Shown piece after piece: positions 26,701-34,954 of a DNA stretch of 50,173 bases. Each line of letters starts with the position of its first letter. The stretch's first letter is position 1. The translations under genes were made by a program, and so were the position numbers. The notes beneath the pieces were generated by a model. That model did not search any database. It was not told the origin of the DNA and worked only from the letters and a program-made list of their open reading frames with translations. Origin of the DNA: GCA-2683825 sp965662355 (lineage in GTDB: Bacteria > Planctomycetota > UBA1135 > GCA-002686595); contig CBFIHP010000030.1 of the NCBI GenBank assembly GCA_965662355.1, positions 1 to 50,173 on the forward strand. The letters are read 5' to 3'.

Positions 26701-28872
26701 TCAGGGTTCGCTCAGGTACGCCCAGACGAGGTGCCTGCCGAGCACCAGGATCCATGCACCCTGGGCGTAGATATCACCCCCGGCGGGTGCCTCGCCCCCC
26801 CGCGGAACCGGTTGATAGTCCAGGAGATAGAGCTCCCGCTCGCGGTCGAAGAGGTAGAGCCCGCGGGTCGTCGAGAAGAGCAAGCGTGAGGGGCTGACAA
26901 GGCCCTCGCCGGCGAAAGCCTCCTCCTGGGCCAGGTACAGACCGTCGATCCGATCACGGCCCGGCCGGCGACTGGAAACCGTTTTTTCCGAGCGGGCGCG
27001 CCCCAGAACCAGGCTTTCCTCGCGATCGCCGCCCAAGAGCGTCAGCGCTTCGCCCAGGGGGCGGACGGGTGCTTCGAACAGGTGTGTGGTGTCTGGAAGC
27101 GATTCGGCTCCCGGGGCCGTCGTCCCATCCAAAATCGAGAACGTGAGAGGAATCGGGCCGGCGTGAAGCGTGTACAAGCGGTCGGAATCCGCGGGGTTCC
27201 AGAGGATCGTGCCGTCCGCCCCGAGCCGGGGCGGCGCTCCGCTCCAGCCACGCACACGCGCATCCCGACGACGGTTCTTCAGCGTCCAGACGGGGCTGCC
27301 ATCCAGCGTATCGACGAGCGCCCCGGCACCCAGATGCGTGCCGCAGAAGAGCCTGACTTCGCCCTGTCCAGCTGGCCCGCTGGTTCCCTGCGGAACCAAG
27401 AGAAGTCCCTGGGAAGCGCCGCCATAGAGCCCCCCCGATCCACCGAGGCGGCCGGCATCGGGTAGCAGGTCCGCCCCCTTCGCGAGTAGCCGCTTCCAGA
27501 GCAGAGCCCCGTCGCCGCGATCGAAGGCCAGGAGCCAGGCGCGAATGTCACCCTCGCTGGCCCGCGCCATGACGAAGACGCGCTCGCCGTGGATCACGGC
27601 TCCAGGTTGGTATTCGAGTTGTGGGAGGTCGGCGAGCGCTGCGATCTCCTCGACCTCACCGTCGGCCCGCACGCGCAAGTCACCGACGATGGCCCAGGCG
27701 AGCTGCGGCAGGGGTGGGGCCGATTCGATTCCACGCCGCTCGATCTCCTCGGGAGAGGGGAGGTCGACGCAGAAGAGTGCGTTGCGATCTCCATCGCCGA
27801 GGGTTCTGCCGTGAATGAAGACGATCGTCTGTCCATCGGAACACGGAGTCAGTGCCCAGCCAGGCGGCACGGGGCGTACGAGCCGCTCGTCGAGCCAAGG
27901 CGCGAAGCCTCCGAGCAATTTCTCCGGCTCGAAGACGCGCACCCGTTCGAGCTGACCGTCCTTGTCGAGCCGTAGCTGATGGACCTGGTTGCTCGCTTGC
28001 ACGATGAACGAACCGTCGGCCAGGAAGCAAAGTCCCGGCCGAACTCCGATGCCCGGTCCGTGTAGGCGCCGGGAACGCGGCGTTTCCGGGAGGATGGAGA
28101 TGGAGTCGGTGTAGCGCAGCCGATGGGCTCGTTGCCAGGCCTCTGGTTCCCGCTCCCCCGTGACAGGGAACAGAACCTCTTCACGAGCAAGGAGGGCACG
28201 CTGGGCCGACTCGCTCTCGCAGAAGCGTGCATGCCAGCGCGCGCGTGAGATGTGTGCCCGGGCAAGGGTCCCATGGCCGGACTCGAGGTTCCGATCGAAG
28301 GCGAGCACTCCGGCGCTGGCCGCGGCACGGGTGCCAGGAAAGAGCCGTTGTACCTCCAGGAGATCAGCTTCCAGAGCTCCCCGGTCGAGGGCCATCTGCA
28401 AGGCGGTTTCACCCGAGTTGGCGAAGCGCCTCGTCCAGGTGTGTCGTTCCGCATCGCCCAACTCCTCGAGCCGTCTGCGCAACGCGTGCCGGAGCCCCTC
28501 GGTTACCCGGCGTACGGCGACCGCACGTGTTTCGATGAAGACCGACGCTCCACTGGGCGCCTTGGCGAGGGCCTCGTGCCAGCGTTCGAACCCGTTGCCG
28601 AGGAGCCTCTCGAACTCTGCCTGGCGTTCGCGATGGAGGGCCTCCCGGGCGCGCTCCAGCAGTCGATCTCCAGCGAGTAGATCCTTCGTCGCCTCGGGTA
28701 GGGACGGCAGGAAACAATCGTTGTCGAGCGGGCCCTCACCGCCCGGCGGGGTCGTACTTCGCTCGTCCCGGTTCTGTGCCGCGCCAGACAGCGCTGCCGC
28801 CAGCGCGATACAAGGGAGGAGTCCGAACAGGACCGGGCGCAGGCAAGCCGGAAAGCCTATGGGGAGGGTCAC
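26701..28872 (-). CDS. Secreted helical/PQQ-like propeller protein
   Basis: 723 residues with a GTG start at 28872, 13 bp after the FtsB-like gene stop. The signal region is LFGLLPCIALAAALSGAA. The first ~240 residues are helical (TPR-like: LLAGDRLLERAREALHRERQAEFERLL). The remainder is a PQQ-like beta-propeller: GDGALLWKRLL, DTLDGSPVWTL, GADGTILW, LLFSTTRGLYLFDRERELYLL. Its layout resembles the first half of the 1,521-residue protein at 15270-19835, so the two may be distant paralogues. No catalytic residues are recognised. The role is probably extracytoplasmic binding or scaffolding. It could be regulated with eno-ftsB, although the 215-bp gap beyond it separates it from moxR. Confidence 0.82.
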   Translation of the reverse strand: MTLPIGFPACLRPVLFGLLPCIALAAALSGAAQNRDERSTTPPGGEGPLDNDCFLPSLPEATKDLLAGDRLLERAREALHRERQAEFERLLGNGFERWHEALAKAPSGASVFIETRAVAVRRVTEGLRHALRRRLEELGDAERHTWTRRFANSGETALQMALDRGALEADLLEVQRLFPGTRAAASAGVLAFDRNLESGHGTLARAHISRARWHARFCESESAQRALLAREEVLFPVTGEREPEAWQRAHRLRYTDSISILPETPRSRRLHGPGIGVRPGLCFLADGSFIVQASNQVHQLRLDKDGQLERVRVFEPEKLLGGFAPWLDERLVRPVPPGWALTPCSDGQTIVFIHGRTLGDGDRNALFCVDLPSPEEIERRGIESAPPLPQLAWAIVGDLRVRADGEVEEIAALADLPQLEYQPGAVIHGERVFVMARASEGDIRAWLLAFDRGDGALLWKRLLAKGADLLPDAGRLGGSGGLYGGASQGLLLVPQGTSGPAGQGEVRLFCGTHLGAGALVDTLDGSPVWTLKNRRRDARVRGWSGAPPRLGADGTILWNPADSDRLYTLHAGPIPLTFSILDGTTAPGAESLPDTTHLFEAPVRPLGEALTLLGGDREESLVLGRARSEKTVSSRRPGRDRIDGLYLAQEEAFAGEGLVSPSRLLFSTTRGLYLFDRERELYLLDYQPVPRGGEAPAGGDIYAQGAWILVLGRHLVWAYLSEP

Positions 28873-28885
28873 GGACTCGGGAGAC

Positions 28886-29248
28886 TCAGAGCCCCTCCGA
28901 TTCCATACGCGCCGAGCCCGGGGGCTGGGCCAGGGAGCGGGCGCGCTCCAGGGTCAGGGTCGCCTGACGCGGTTCGCGGAGCGTGCGGCGGACTCGCTCG
29001 CGGTAGATCTCGTCTTCCAGCATGCTCTGCTCCGCCTTGAGCTGTTCGGTCTCCTTCGACAATAGCTCGCAGCGCGCTTCCACCGTGGCTTCCTCGTGTT
29101 CGAGATGCCGACTCGTTTCCATGGCCGGGAGATAGCCGTTCGAGTACAGCTGGCAAAACACTCCCAACGAAACGACCAGCGGTACCCAGCTGGTGAAGCT
29201 GGATACGAACTTGGGACGTTGTTCAGTGTTCTTGACCATCGCAGTCAT
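28886..29248 (-). CDS. FtsB/DivIC-like septum-formation protein
   Basis: 120 residues. One N-terminal transmembrane helix (about 16-38, SWVPLVVSLGVFCQLYSNGYL) is followed by a charged coiled coil (about 45-95, HEEATVEARCELLSKETEQLKAEQSMLEDEIYRERVRRTLREP). This is the single-span plus coiled-coil layout of FtsB/DivIC, a divisome component. The position immediately downstream of eno (24 bp) is the classical place of ftsB in many bacteria and is the main argument. The sequence itself is too short and divergent for certainty. ATG 29248 is used; ATG 29239 is an alternative. Confidence 0.65.
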   Translation of the reverse strand: MTAMVKNTEQRPKFVSSFTSWVPLVVSLGVFCQLYSNGYLPAMETSRHLEHEEATVEARCELLSKETEQLKAEQSMLEDEIYRERVRRTLREPRQATLTLERARSLAQPPGSARMESEGL

Positions 29249-29272
29249 CGCGCTTGTGGGGGCGGGGTGGCG

Positions 29273-30535
29273 TCAGCTGATTTCCAGAGCACCGTAGCAG
29301 GCGCTGGAGCCCAGCTCTTCCTCGATGCGTAGGAGGCGGTTGTACTTCGCCACGCGATCGGAGCGCGAGGGCGCGCCGGTCTTGATCTGGCCTGTGTTCA
29401 AGCCAACGGCGAGATCGGCTATGGTCGTGTCTTCGGTTTCGCCCGAGCGGTGACTCATCACGCAACGATAGCCGTTGCGGTGGGCCAGGGCGACCGTATC
29501 GAGGGTCTCGGTCAGGGTTCCGATCTGGTTGACCTTGATCAAGACGGCGTTGGCTACCTTGCGATCGATCCCTTGTTGCAGGCGTTCGGTGTTCGTGACG
29601 AAGAGGTCGTCACCGACCAGCTGAACCTTGTCGCCGATCTTCTGGGTCAAGCTGCGCCAGCCGTCCCAATCATCCTGATCGAGTCCGTCTTCGATGCTGA
29701 AGATGGGATAGCGCTCGCACCAATTGGCGTAGAGATCACTCAGGTCTCCCGGAGTCAGGGACTTGCCTTCGATCCTGTAGGTCCCGTCGTGCAGGAATTC
29801 GGCCGAGGCGGCATCGATAGCGATGCGGATGTCGGTGTTCACACCGAGCCCGGTCTTCTCGACGGCCGAGAGAATCAACTCGAGGGCTTCCTCGTTCGAG
29901 CGCAGGTCGGGTGCGAAGCCGCCTTCATCGCCGACGGCCGTGACGAGCCCGCGGTCGCGGCAGACGCCTTTCAACGCGTGGAACACCTCGGTGCCCATAC
30001 GCAGCCCCTCTGAGAAGCGCGTGGCCCCGAAGGGCATGATCATGAATTCCTGCATATCGACGGAGTTGTCCGCGTGGGCCCCGCCGTTCAGGATGTTCAT
30101 CATCGGCACGGGGAGCACAACGCCCTGGGTTCCGCCGACGTAGCGATAGAGCGGCAGGCCGCACTCTTCCGCGCCGGCCTTGGCCACGGCTAGCGAGATG
30201 CCGAGGATCGCGTTCGCGCCCAGGCGCTCCTTGTTGGGGGTTCCATCCAGGTCGATCATCGCCCGGTCGATGCCACCCTGGTCGAGGGCATCCAGGCCGA
30301 CCAGCCCCCGGGCCAGCTCGGTGTTCACGTTCTCGATAGCCTTGAGCACGCCCTTGCCTCCGTAGCGGCCTTCGCCGTCACGGAGTTCGTGGGCTTCGTG
30401 GGTGCCGGTCGAAGCACCGGACGGAACCGCTGCCCGACCGAACGCGCCGGACTCGAGTTCGACGTCGACTTCGACGGTGGGGTTGCCGCGCGAATCGAGA
30501 ATCTCGCGCCCACGGATTTCCAGGATCTCGCTCAT
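29273..30535 (-). CDS. eno: Enolase
   Basis: 420 residues. Enolase converts 2-phosphoglycerate to phosphoenolpyruvate in glycolysis. The sequence is complete: N-terminal EILDSRGNPTVEVDV, mobile loop SGASTGTHEA, MMNILNGGAHADN, magnesium-site regions (IAIDAASAEF, FSIEDGLDQDDW, LVGDDLFVTN), signature LIKVNQIGTLTETL with the catalytic lysine, and VMSHRSGETEDTTIADLAVG. The start at ATG 30535 is supported by AGGGAG seven bases upstream. The frame continues to 30904, but that part is not enolase-like. It heads the minus-strand unit eno-ftsB-PQQ and is divergent from pssA, with a 292-bp spacer (30536-30827) that must hold both promoters. I could not identify a convincing -35/-10 pair there. Confidence 0.98.
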   Translation of the reverse strand: MSEILEIRGREILDSRGNPTVEVDVELESGAFGRAAVPSGASTGTHEAHELRDGEGRYGGKGVLKAIENVNTELARGLVGLDALDQGGIDRAMIDLDGTPNKERLGANAILGISLAVAKAGAEECGLPLYRYVGGTQGVVLPVPMMNILNGGAHADNSVDMQEFMIMPFGATRFSEGLRMGTEVFHALKGVCRDRGLVTAVGDEGGFAPDLRSNEEALELILSAVEKTGLGVNTDIRIAIDAASAEFLHDGTYRIEGKSLTPGDLSDLYANWCERYPIFSIEDGLDQDDWDGWRSLTQKIGDKVQLVGDDLFVTNTERLQQGIDRKVANAVLIKVNQIGTLTETLDTVALAHRNGYRCVMSHRSGETEDTTIADLAVGLNTGQIKTGAPSRSDRVAKYNRLLRIEEELGSSACYGALEIS

Positions 30536-30827
30536 GCCAAAACTCCCTCTCCAGGGGTGCGGAGATCGTAGTGTTTCGTCACCGCCGATTAAGAGGGGCC
30601 CTGAAAAGAGCATGCGTAACGGGGGCTGGATCGAGGCCTTCTCGGCCAGATGCGGCGTCCGCCGAGGCCCAGGGCAGGGTCCGGAAGGCGGGCGCATCGT
30701 GAGCGACTCCGAAATTGGGGATTCGTATCGAGGCCTTTGGAACCGCGGTTCCGGCTCCGTGCGGCCATGAAGCTCGCGCCTGGTGCTAGGGGGGAGGCGG
30801 CCCGGGCTGATAGCGTCTAGGGACACC

Positions 30828-31703
30828 ATGGGACGCCCCATCTCTCTGCTCCCCAATCTGGTCACGCTGGCGAACGCCTTTTTCGGACTGCTGGCCCTGT
30901 CCAAGGCGATCGACGCCCTGATCCTCTCCGGTGATGACCCGATGGTCTTCTACCAGAAGATGGATCGGGCCTGCTTCTACGTGTTCATGGGGATGATCTG
31001 CGATGGACTGGACGGCCTCGTGGCGCGCATGACACGCGGGGAGAGCGAGTTCGGTGCCCAGCTGGATTCGTTTTCGGATGCCTTGACCTTCGGTGTCGTA
31101 CCGGCGCTGCTCGTCAAGGTCCTCGTCGAACACGAGGGCGGGCTGACGGCCCACGCCGGCAACCCCCGCTTGCACTTTCTCGCCTCGGCTTCGTTCTCGC
31201 TCATGGCCATTCTGCGCCTCGTGCGTTTCAACCTCGAACCGGACGAGGAGCGCCCTGCCGGCAAGACGAAGACCTTCCGTGGGCTCCCCTCGCCGGCGGC
31301 GGCGGGGATGGTGATCTCGACCATCTGGCTCTACCTGGTGATGCGCCAGCCCGCGCTGGAGAAGGAGGAGGGGACCTCGACCTTCTTCCATCGCGCGCTC
31401 TCGTTCATGGAGGCTCCCTACTGGGCACCGGTTCTGGACTGGCTGCCGGTGCTGCTCGCGTGTTCGCTGCCCGTTCTGGGCCTCTTGATGGTCAGCAACG
31501 TGCGCTATGTGCACGCCGTGTCGTATCTGATGAAACCGAAGGCCCAGTTCTTCACTCTCGTCGGGATCGTGTTCTTCTTCATCCTGTTTTATCTCGCACC
31601 CGTTTTGTTTCTATTCCTGTTCGCGATCGGGTTCACCTTGTCAGGACCCCTGATGCCCCTGCTCGTACGCATGAAGCTCGTCCCTTCGGACAGTACCCCA
31701 TGA
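30828..31703 (+). CDS. pssA: CDP-diacylglycerol-serine O-phosphatidyltransferase
   Basis: 291 residues, multispanning. The CDP-alcohol phosphatidyltransferase motif is exact: Asp59, Asp62-Gly63, Ala66-Arg67, Gly76, Asp80, Asp84. PN LVTLANAFFGLLAL at the N-terminus and the ~290-residue length fit phosphatidylserine synthase (type II), which makes phosphatidylserine, the precursor of phosphatidylethanolamine. Phosphatidylglycerophosphate synthase is a less likely alternative. Six or so hydrophobic segments follow the motif, and the C-terminal two are very hydrophobic (FTLVGIVFFFILFYLAPVLFLFLFAIGF). Start ATG 30828 has AGGGA five bases upstream. It overlaps folK as ATGA. Confidence 0.9.
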   Translation: MGRPISLLPNLVTLANAFFGLLALSKAIDALILSGDDPMVFYQKMDRACFYVFMGMICDGLDGLVARMTRGESEFGAQLDSFSDALTFGVVPALLVKVLVEHEGGLTAHAGNPRLHFLASASFSLMAILRLVRFNLEPDEERPAGKTKTFRGLPSPAAAGMVISTIWLYLVMRQPALEKEEGTSTFFHRALSFMEAPYWAPVLDWLPVLLACSLPVLGLLMVSNVRYVHAVSYLMKPKAQFFTLVGIVFFFILFYLAPVLFLFLFAIGFTLSGPLMPLLVRMKLVPSDSTP

Positions 31704-32209
31704 CTCGGCGGACGACGCGAGCTTGGATCGGACTGGGCAGCAACCTCGGGGATCGCCAGGCGAACCTCGACGGTGCGCTGGAGGCGCTCGCCGTCGTGGA
31801 GGGGATCGAGGTACTGCGTTTCTCCACTTGGATCGAAACGCGACCTGTCGGCGGACCTTCGGATCAACCGAACTACCTGAACGGCGTATGCGAGATCGAG
31901 TGCGACGCGACGCCCGAAGATCTCTTGTGGTTGCTGCAGGCGATCGAGATCCAGTATGGACGCGAGCGCCGGGGCGTGCCGCCGAATTCACCGCGCACGC
32001 TCGACTGCGATCTGCTCTTTTACGGTGACGAGGAGCTTGCGAGCCCGGATCTCGTTGTGCCGCACCCGCGCATGGAGGAACGCCTGTTCGTGCTCGAGCC
32101 GTTGAACGAGCTGGAGCCGGACATGCGCTTGCCACGTTCGAAGATGAGCGTCAGCGAGCGTGTTCGAGAGCTGCGCGAACAGGAAGGGCGACAGGAAGAA
32201 AGAACGTGA
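31700..32209 (+). CDS. folK: 2-amino-4-hydroxy-6-hydroxymethyldihydropteridine pyrophosphokinase
   Basis: 169 residues. HPPK transfers pyrophosphate from ATP to hydroxymethyl-dihydropterin in folate synthesis. The signature WIGLGSNLGDR (9-19), the pterin-binding QPNYLNGV (56-63) and the metal-binding DCD (Asp102, Asp104) within RGVPPNSPRTLDCDLLFYGD are all present, as is VVPHPRMEERLFVLEPL. The ATG at 31700 overlaps the pssA TGA, and the last bases overlap the panC GTG as GTGA, so pssA-folK-panC are translationally coupled. Confidence 0.95.
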   Translation: MTRRTTRAWIGLGSNLGDRQANLDGALEALAVVEGIEVLRFSTWIETRPVGGPSDQPNYLNGVCEIECDATPEDLLWLLQAIEIQYGRERRGVPPNSPRTLDCDLLFYGDEELASPDLVVPHPRMEERLFVLEPLNELEPDMRLPRSKMSVSERVRELREQEGRQEERT

Positions 32210-33105
32210 AGGGACCGTGTGCGCTCTTCGAAAATCCCCTCGAGGCCACTCTCTGGTGTCGAGGGATGTGCGAGCGCGGCGAATCCATCGGCTTCGTTCC
32301 GACGATGGGGGCCCTGCACGAGGGGCACCTATCGCTCGTGCGTCGAGCGGTCGCCGAGAACGAACACTCCTGCGTCAGCGTCTTCGTCAATCCGTTGCAG
32401 TTCGACAACCCCGAGGACCTCGAGCGTTACCCGCGGGATCTCGCCTCGGATCGCGAACTCCTGTCCGCCGTGGGTTGCTCGATGGTCTTCACCGGCACCC
32501 TGGAGAGCTTCTTTCCCGACGCCCTCACTTCCGGGGATATCCCCCTGCGTGATCCCGGCCCTGGGGCCGAGGGAATGGAAGGGGCGTTTCGCTCGGGCCA
32601 CTTCGAAGGTGTCGCGACGATCTGCGGCCTGCTCTTCGAGCTGGTCCATCCCACGCGGGCCTACTTTGGTGAAAAGGACTACCAGCAGTGCCTCGTGGTC
32701 GAGCGTCTGGCCCGGGAGTTGGGTTTTCCGAAGATCGTGATCTGCGAAACGTCTCGCGAACCCGGAGGGCTGGCCCGCTCTTCACGCAATCAACGGCTGG
32801 GGCCCGCAGAGAAGGAGCAGGCCCATGCGCTTTCGCGCAGCCTCTTCGCGGCACGCGCGGCCTGGGCCGAGGGCGAGCGCGACGCGACCCGATTGCGCGC
32901 GATTCTCCACGAGCACCTCGATGTAACCGGGGTTGAGATGGAATACGGTGAGATCCGGGATCCCGAGCGGTGGAGCGCCGAGGCCCCGTCGGGCGTGCTG
33001 CGCCGGGCCCGTGCTCTGGTCGCGGCCAAGGTCGGTCTCGTCCGCCTGATCGACAACCTCGAGCTAGGCTTGCTCGAGGATGCGCAAGGAACAGCCCGGG
33101 GGTAG
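32206..33105 (+). CDS. panC: Pantothenate synthetase
   Basis: 299 residues. PanC joins pantoate and beta-alanine with ATP to make pantothenate for coenzyme A. Motifs: FVPTMGALHEGHLSLV (30-45; His38 and His41 nucleotide-binding), VSVFVNPLQF, FGEKDYQQCLVV and RSSRNQRL. The GTG start at 32206 overlaps the folK stop (GTGA) and is preceded by a GGAAGAA-type ribosome site. ispE follows 62 bp later. A DUF2520 gene, often found near pan genes, lies 1.8 kb downstream. Confidence 0.96.
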   Translation: MKGPCALFENPLEATLWCRGMCERGESIGFVPTMGALHEGHLSLVRRAVAENEHSCVSVFVNPLQFDNPEDLERYPRDLASDRELLSAVGCSMVFTGTLESFFPDALTSGDIPLRDPGPGAEGMEGAFRSGHFEGVATICGLLFELVHPTRAYFGEKDYQQCLVVERLARELGFPKIVICETSREPGGLARSSRNQRLGPAEKEQAHALSRSLFAARAAWAEGERDATRLRAILHEHLDVTGVEMEYGEIRDPERWSAEAPSGVLRRARALVAAKVGLVRLIDNLELGLLEDAQGTARG

Positions 33106-33167
33106 GTCCGGCACTCCTCCCTCCTGCAGCCCACGCCCCGACGCCCTCCCATTCGAAGGTAACGCCC

Positions 33168-34118
33168 ATGGAATACGACGAGATTCGCGTGCTGGCTCCC
33201 GCCAAGCTGAACCTCTCCCTCGAGCTCCTCGGCAAACGCGCGGACGGCTACCACGAGCTCGCGACGCACTTGCTCGCCTTCGATCGCTGCGACGAGCTGG
33301 TCCTGCGCGCGACCCGCGATACCGAACCCACGGTGCGCACCCCGCGGGTTACCTTTCGCCTGGACGCTACCGATCCGGACGTTCCCCGCGACGAGAGCAA
33401 CCTGGCCGTCCGCGCCCTGGGGCTGGTCGTCGAAGCCGCCCTCGAGCAGGGCGCGAAACCCGGACTGCGCTACGAGCTCGAGCTCAGGAAGATCTTGCCC
33501 TCCGGTGCGGGCCTCGGTGGGGGGAGCGCGGACGCGGCAGCCGCGTACTTTGCCGCGACAAAGCTCTTTGGGCTCGATCCCGACGACACGGGACTCCTCG
33601 CACAGCTGGCGACGCTCGGCAGCGACATTCCCTTCTTCGTCCGAGCCCGTGAGAGCGGCTTCGGCTTGGCCACGGGGCGGGGTGAATGCGTCGAGGCCCT
33701 GCCTGTGCCCGATGGGCTCTGGTTCGCAGTCGTGACCCCAGAGCTTCATGTGAAGACGGTCGAGGTGTACGCCAACGTTACGCCGCCCTTCCGAGCACGG
33801 GCGGGATTCGATCTCGACGCCTTCGAGAAAGCGACCCTCGGGGAACGCCGGGTCTATCTGCGCAACGATCTCGAGGCTCCAGCTCTACGCGCGGCACCGT
33901 TGCTGGAGGCCTGGTTCGAGCTTCTGCGCGAAACGCCGGGCGATTCCTGGCGCCTTGCGGGGAGTGGCTCGAGCTTCTTTGCGCTCTTCGCGGGCGAGTC
34001 CGAGGCCCAGGAGGCTCTCGAGGTCGTCCGCGCAAAGCGCGCGGCCCGGGACTTCGTGACGATCTTCGAGTGTGTCGCGCGGCCAGCGGGCCACGGCGTG
34101 CGCTTATTGACGCAATAG
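33168..34118 (+). CDS. ispE: 4-diphosphocytidyl-2-C-methyl-D-erythritol kinase
   Basis: 316 residues. IspE is the GHMP-family kinase of the MEP isoprenoid pathway. Lys13 in APAKLNLSLELLGKRADGYHEL and the ATP-binding loop LPSGAGLGGGSADAAA (110-125) are intact. LGSDIPFFV and SGSSFFALF provide the GHMP C-terminal motif. Start ATG 33168 has GAAGGT upstream. A longer open frame up to 32970 overlaps panC and is not IspE-like. ispE next to spoVG is an old, widely kept gene order. Confidence 0.95.
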   Translation: MEYDEIRVLAPAKLNLSLELLGKRADGYHELATHLLAFDRCDELVLRATRDTEPTVRTPRVTFRLDATDPDVPRDESNLAVRALGLVVEAALEQGAKPGLRYELELRKILPSGAGLGGGSADAAAAYFAATKLFGLDPDDTGLLAQLATLGSDIPFFVRARESGFGLATGRGECVEALPVPDGLWFAVVTPELHVKTVEVYANVTPPFRARAGFDLDAFEKATLGERRVYLRNDLEAPALRAAPLLEAWFELLRETPGDSWRLAGSGSSFFALFAGESEAQEALEVVRAKRAARDFVTIFECVARPAGHGVRLLTQ

Positions 34119-34437
34119 CGGTCGCACGTCTCCGAGAACCAAACCAGAGCCGAGCGCACCCCGTGGGGGACGGGGGCGTCCAGGATCGCGGCAATACGTT
34201 TTCCCACATTGGCCTGTGCGAAGAACCTCGCTCGAACACGAGTTTGTCAGCGAGCTCGCGGACAATCGCTTGTGATTACGGGCCAAACTTCGAGCGGTCC
34301 CTAGAGGCTCTCCAGAGGGGGGCAAAAATGCGGGTTGGAAGTTCCAATTGGACGCTCACTGTCCGCTTGCAATTCCTAACCAGAAGCCGTCACTTTACTT
34401 GGGTCGAGAAAGCCCCAGGGTCACACATCCGGCTTCC
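34119..34437 (+). promoter_or_regulatory. 319-bp intergenic region upstream of spoVG with a palindrome
   Basis: No gene is supported here. The clearest structure is a perfect palindrome, TTGGAAGTTCCAA at 34335-34347, overlapping CCAATTGG at 34344-34351, about 90 bp before the spoVG ATG. It could be an operator in the spoVG promoter region. I did not find a convincing -35/-10 pair, and no ribosome site is strong. Confidence 0.35.
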
Positions 34438-34911
34438 ATGAACATCACCGAGGTTCGCATCAAGCTGCTTGAGAATCAACCGGACAAGCTCCGCGGTTTC
34501 GCCAGTATCACGATCGAGAATTTCCTCGTGATCCGCGACTTGAAAATCATCGAGGGGTCGAACGGGCTCTTTATCGCCATGCCTTCCCGCAAGTTGTGCG
34601 ATCGGTGTCCGGCCTGCGGAGGCAAGAACCACCTCCGAGCTCGTTTTTGTAATGATTGTGGTCACAAGCTGCGCAACGATCGCAGTTCCCACGACGAACG
34701 TGGACGTATCCGGCTCTATGCCGACATCTCCCACCCCATCCACCAGCGGGCGCGGGATTTCGTCGAGGAGCAGGTCCTGAACTCGTTCCGCAGCGAGCTG
34801 GAGCGCTCGAAACAGGATGGGTACGTGGCTACTTCCTTCGACGATCTGGACTACGAGTCCTACGAGAGGGACTCGGCGGCCCAGCCAGAGACGCAGAACA
34901 CCCACCCCTAG
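34438..34911 (+). CDS. spoVG: SpoVG-family RNA/DNA-binding regulator with zinc-ribbon insert
   Basis: 157 residues. SpoVG is a small site-specific RNA/DNA-binding regulator, usually 85-100 residues. The core is present in two halves: MNITEVRIKLLE...GFASITIENFLVIRDLKIIEG then SNGLFIAMPSRKL (1-53), and YADISHPIHQRARDFVEEQVL (94-114). Between them, where other SpoVG proteins have only a short loop, lies a Cys4 zinc ribbon: Cys57-Pro-Ala-Cys60 and Cys71-Asn-Asp-Cys74 (Cys54 is a further candidate). An acidic tail (DDLDYESYERD) follows. I recall this insertion in planctomycete SpoVG proteins, but its function is not described to my knowledge. Start ATG 34438 restores the canonical N-terminus. Confidence 0.9.
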   Translation: MNITEVRIKLLENQPDKLRGFASITIENFLVIRDLKIIEGSNGLFIAMPSRKLCDRCPACGGKNHLRARFCNDCGHKLRNDRSSHDERGRIRLYADISHPIHQRARDFVEEQVLNSFRSELERSKQDGYVATSFDDLDYESYERDSAAQPETQNTHP

Positions 34912-34954
34912 CGCGATTATCGCACCACGACCGCGGGCAAACGTGGAGCGCGGC

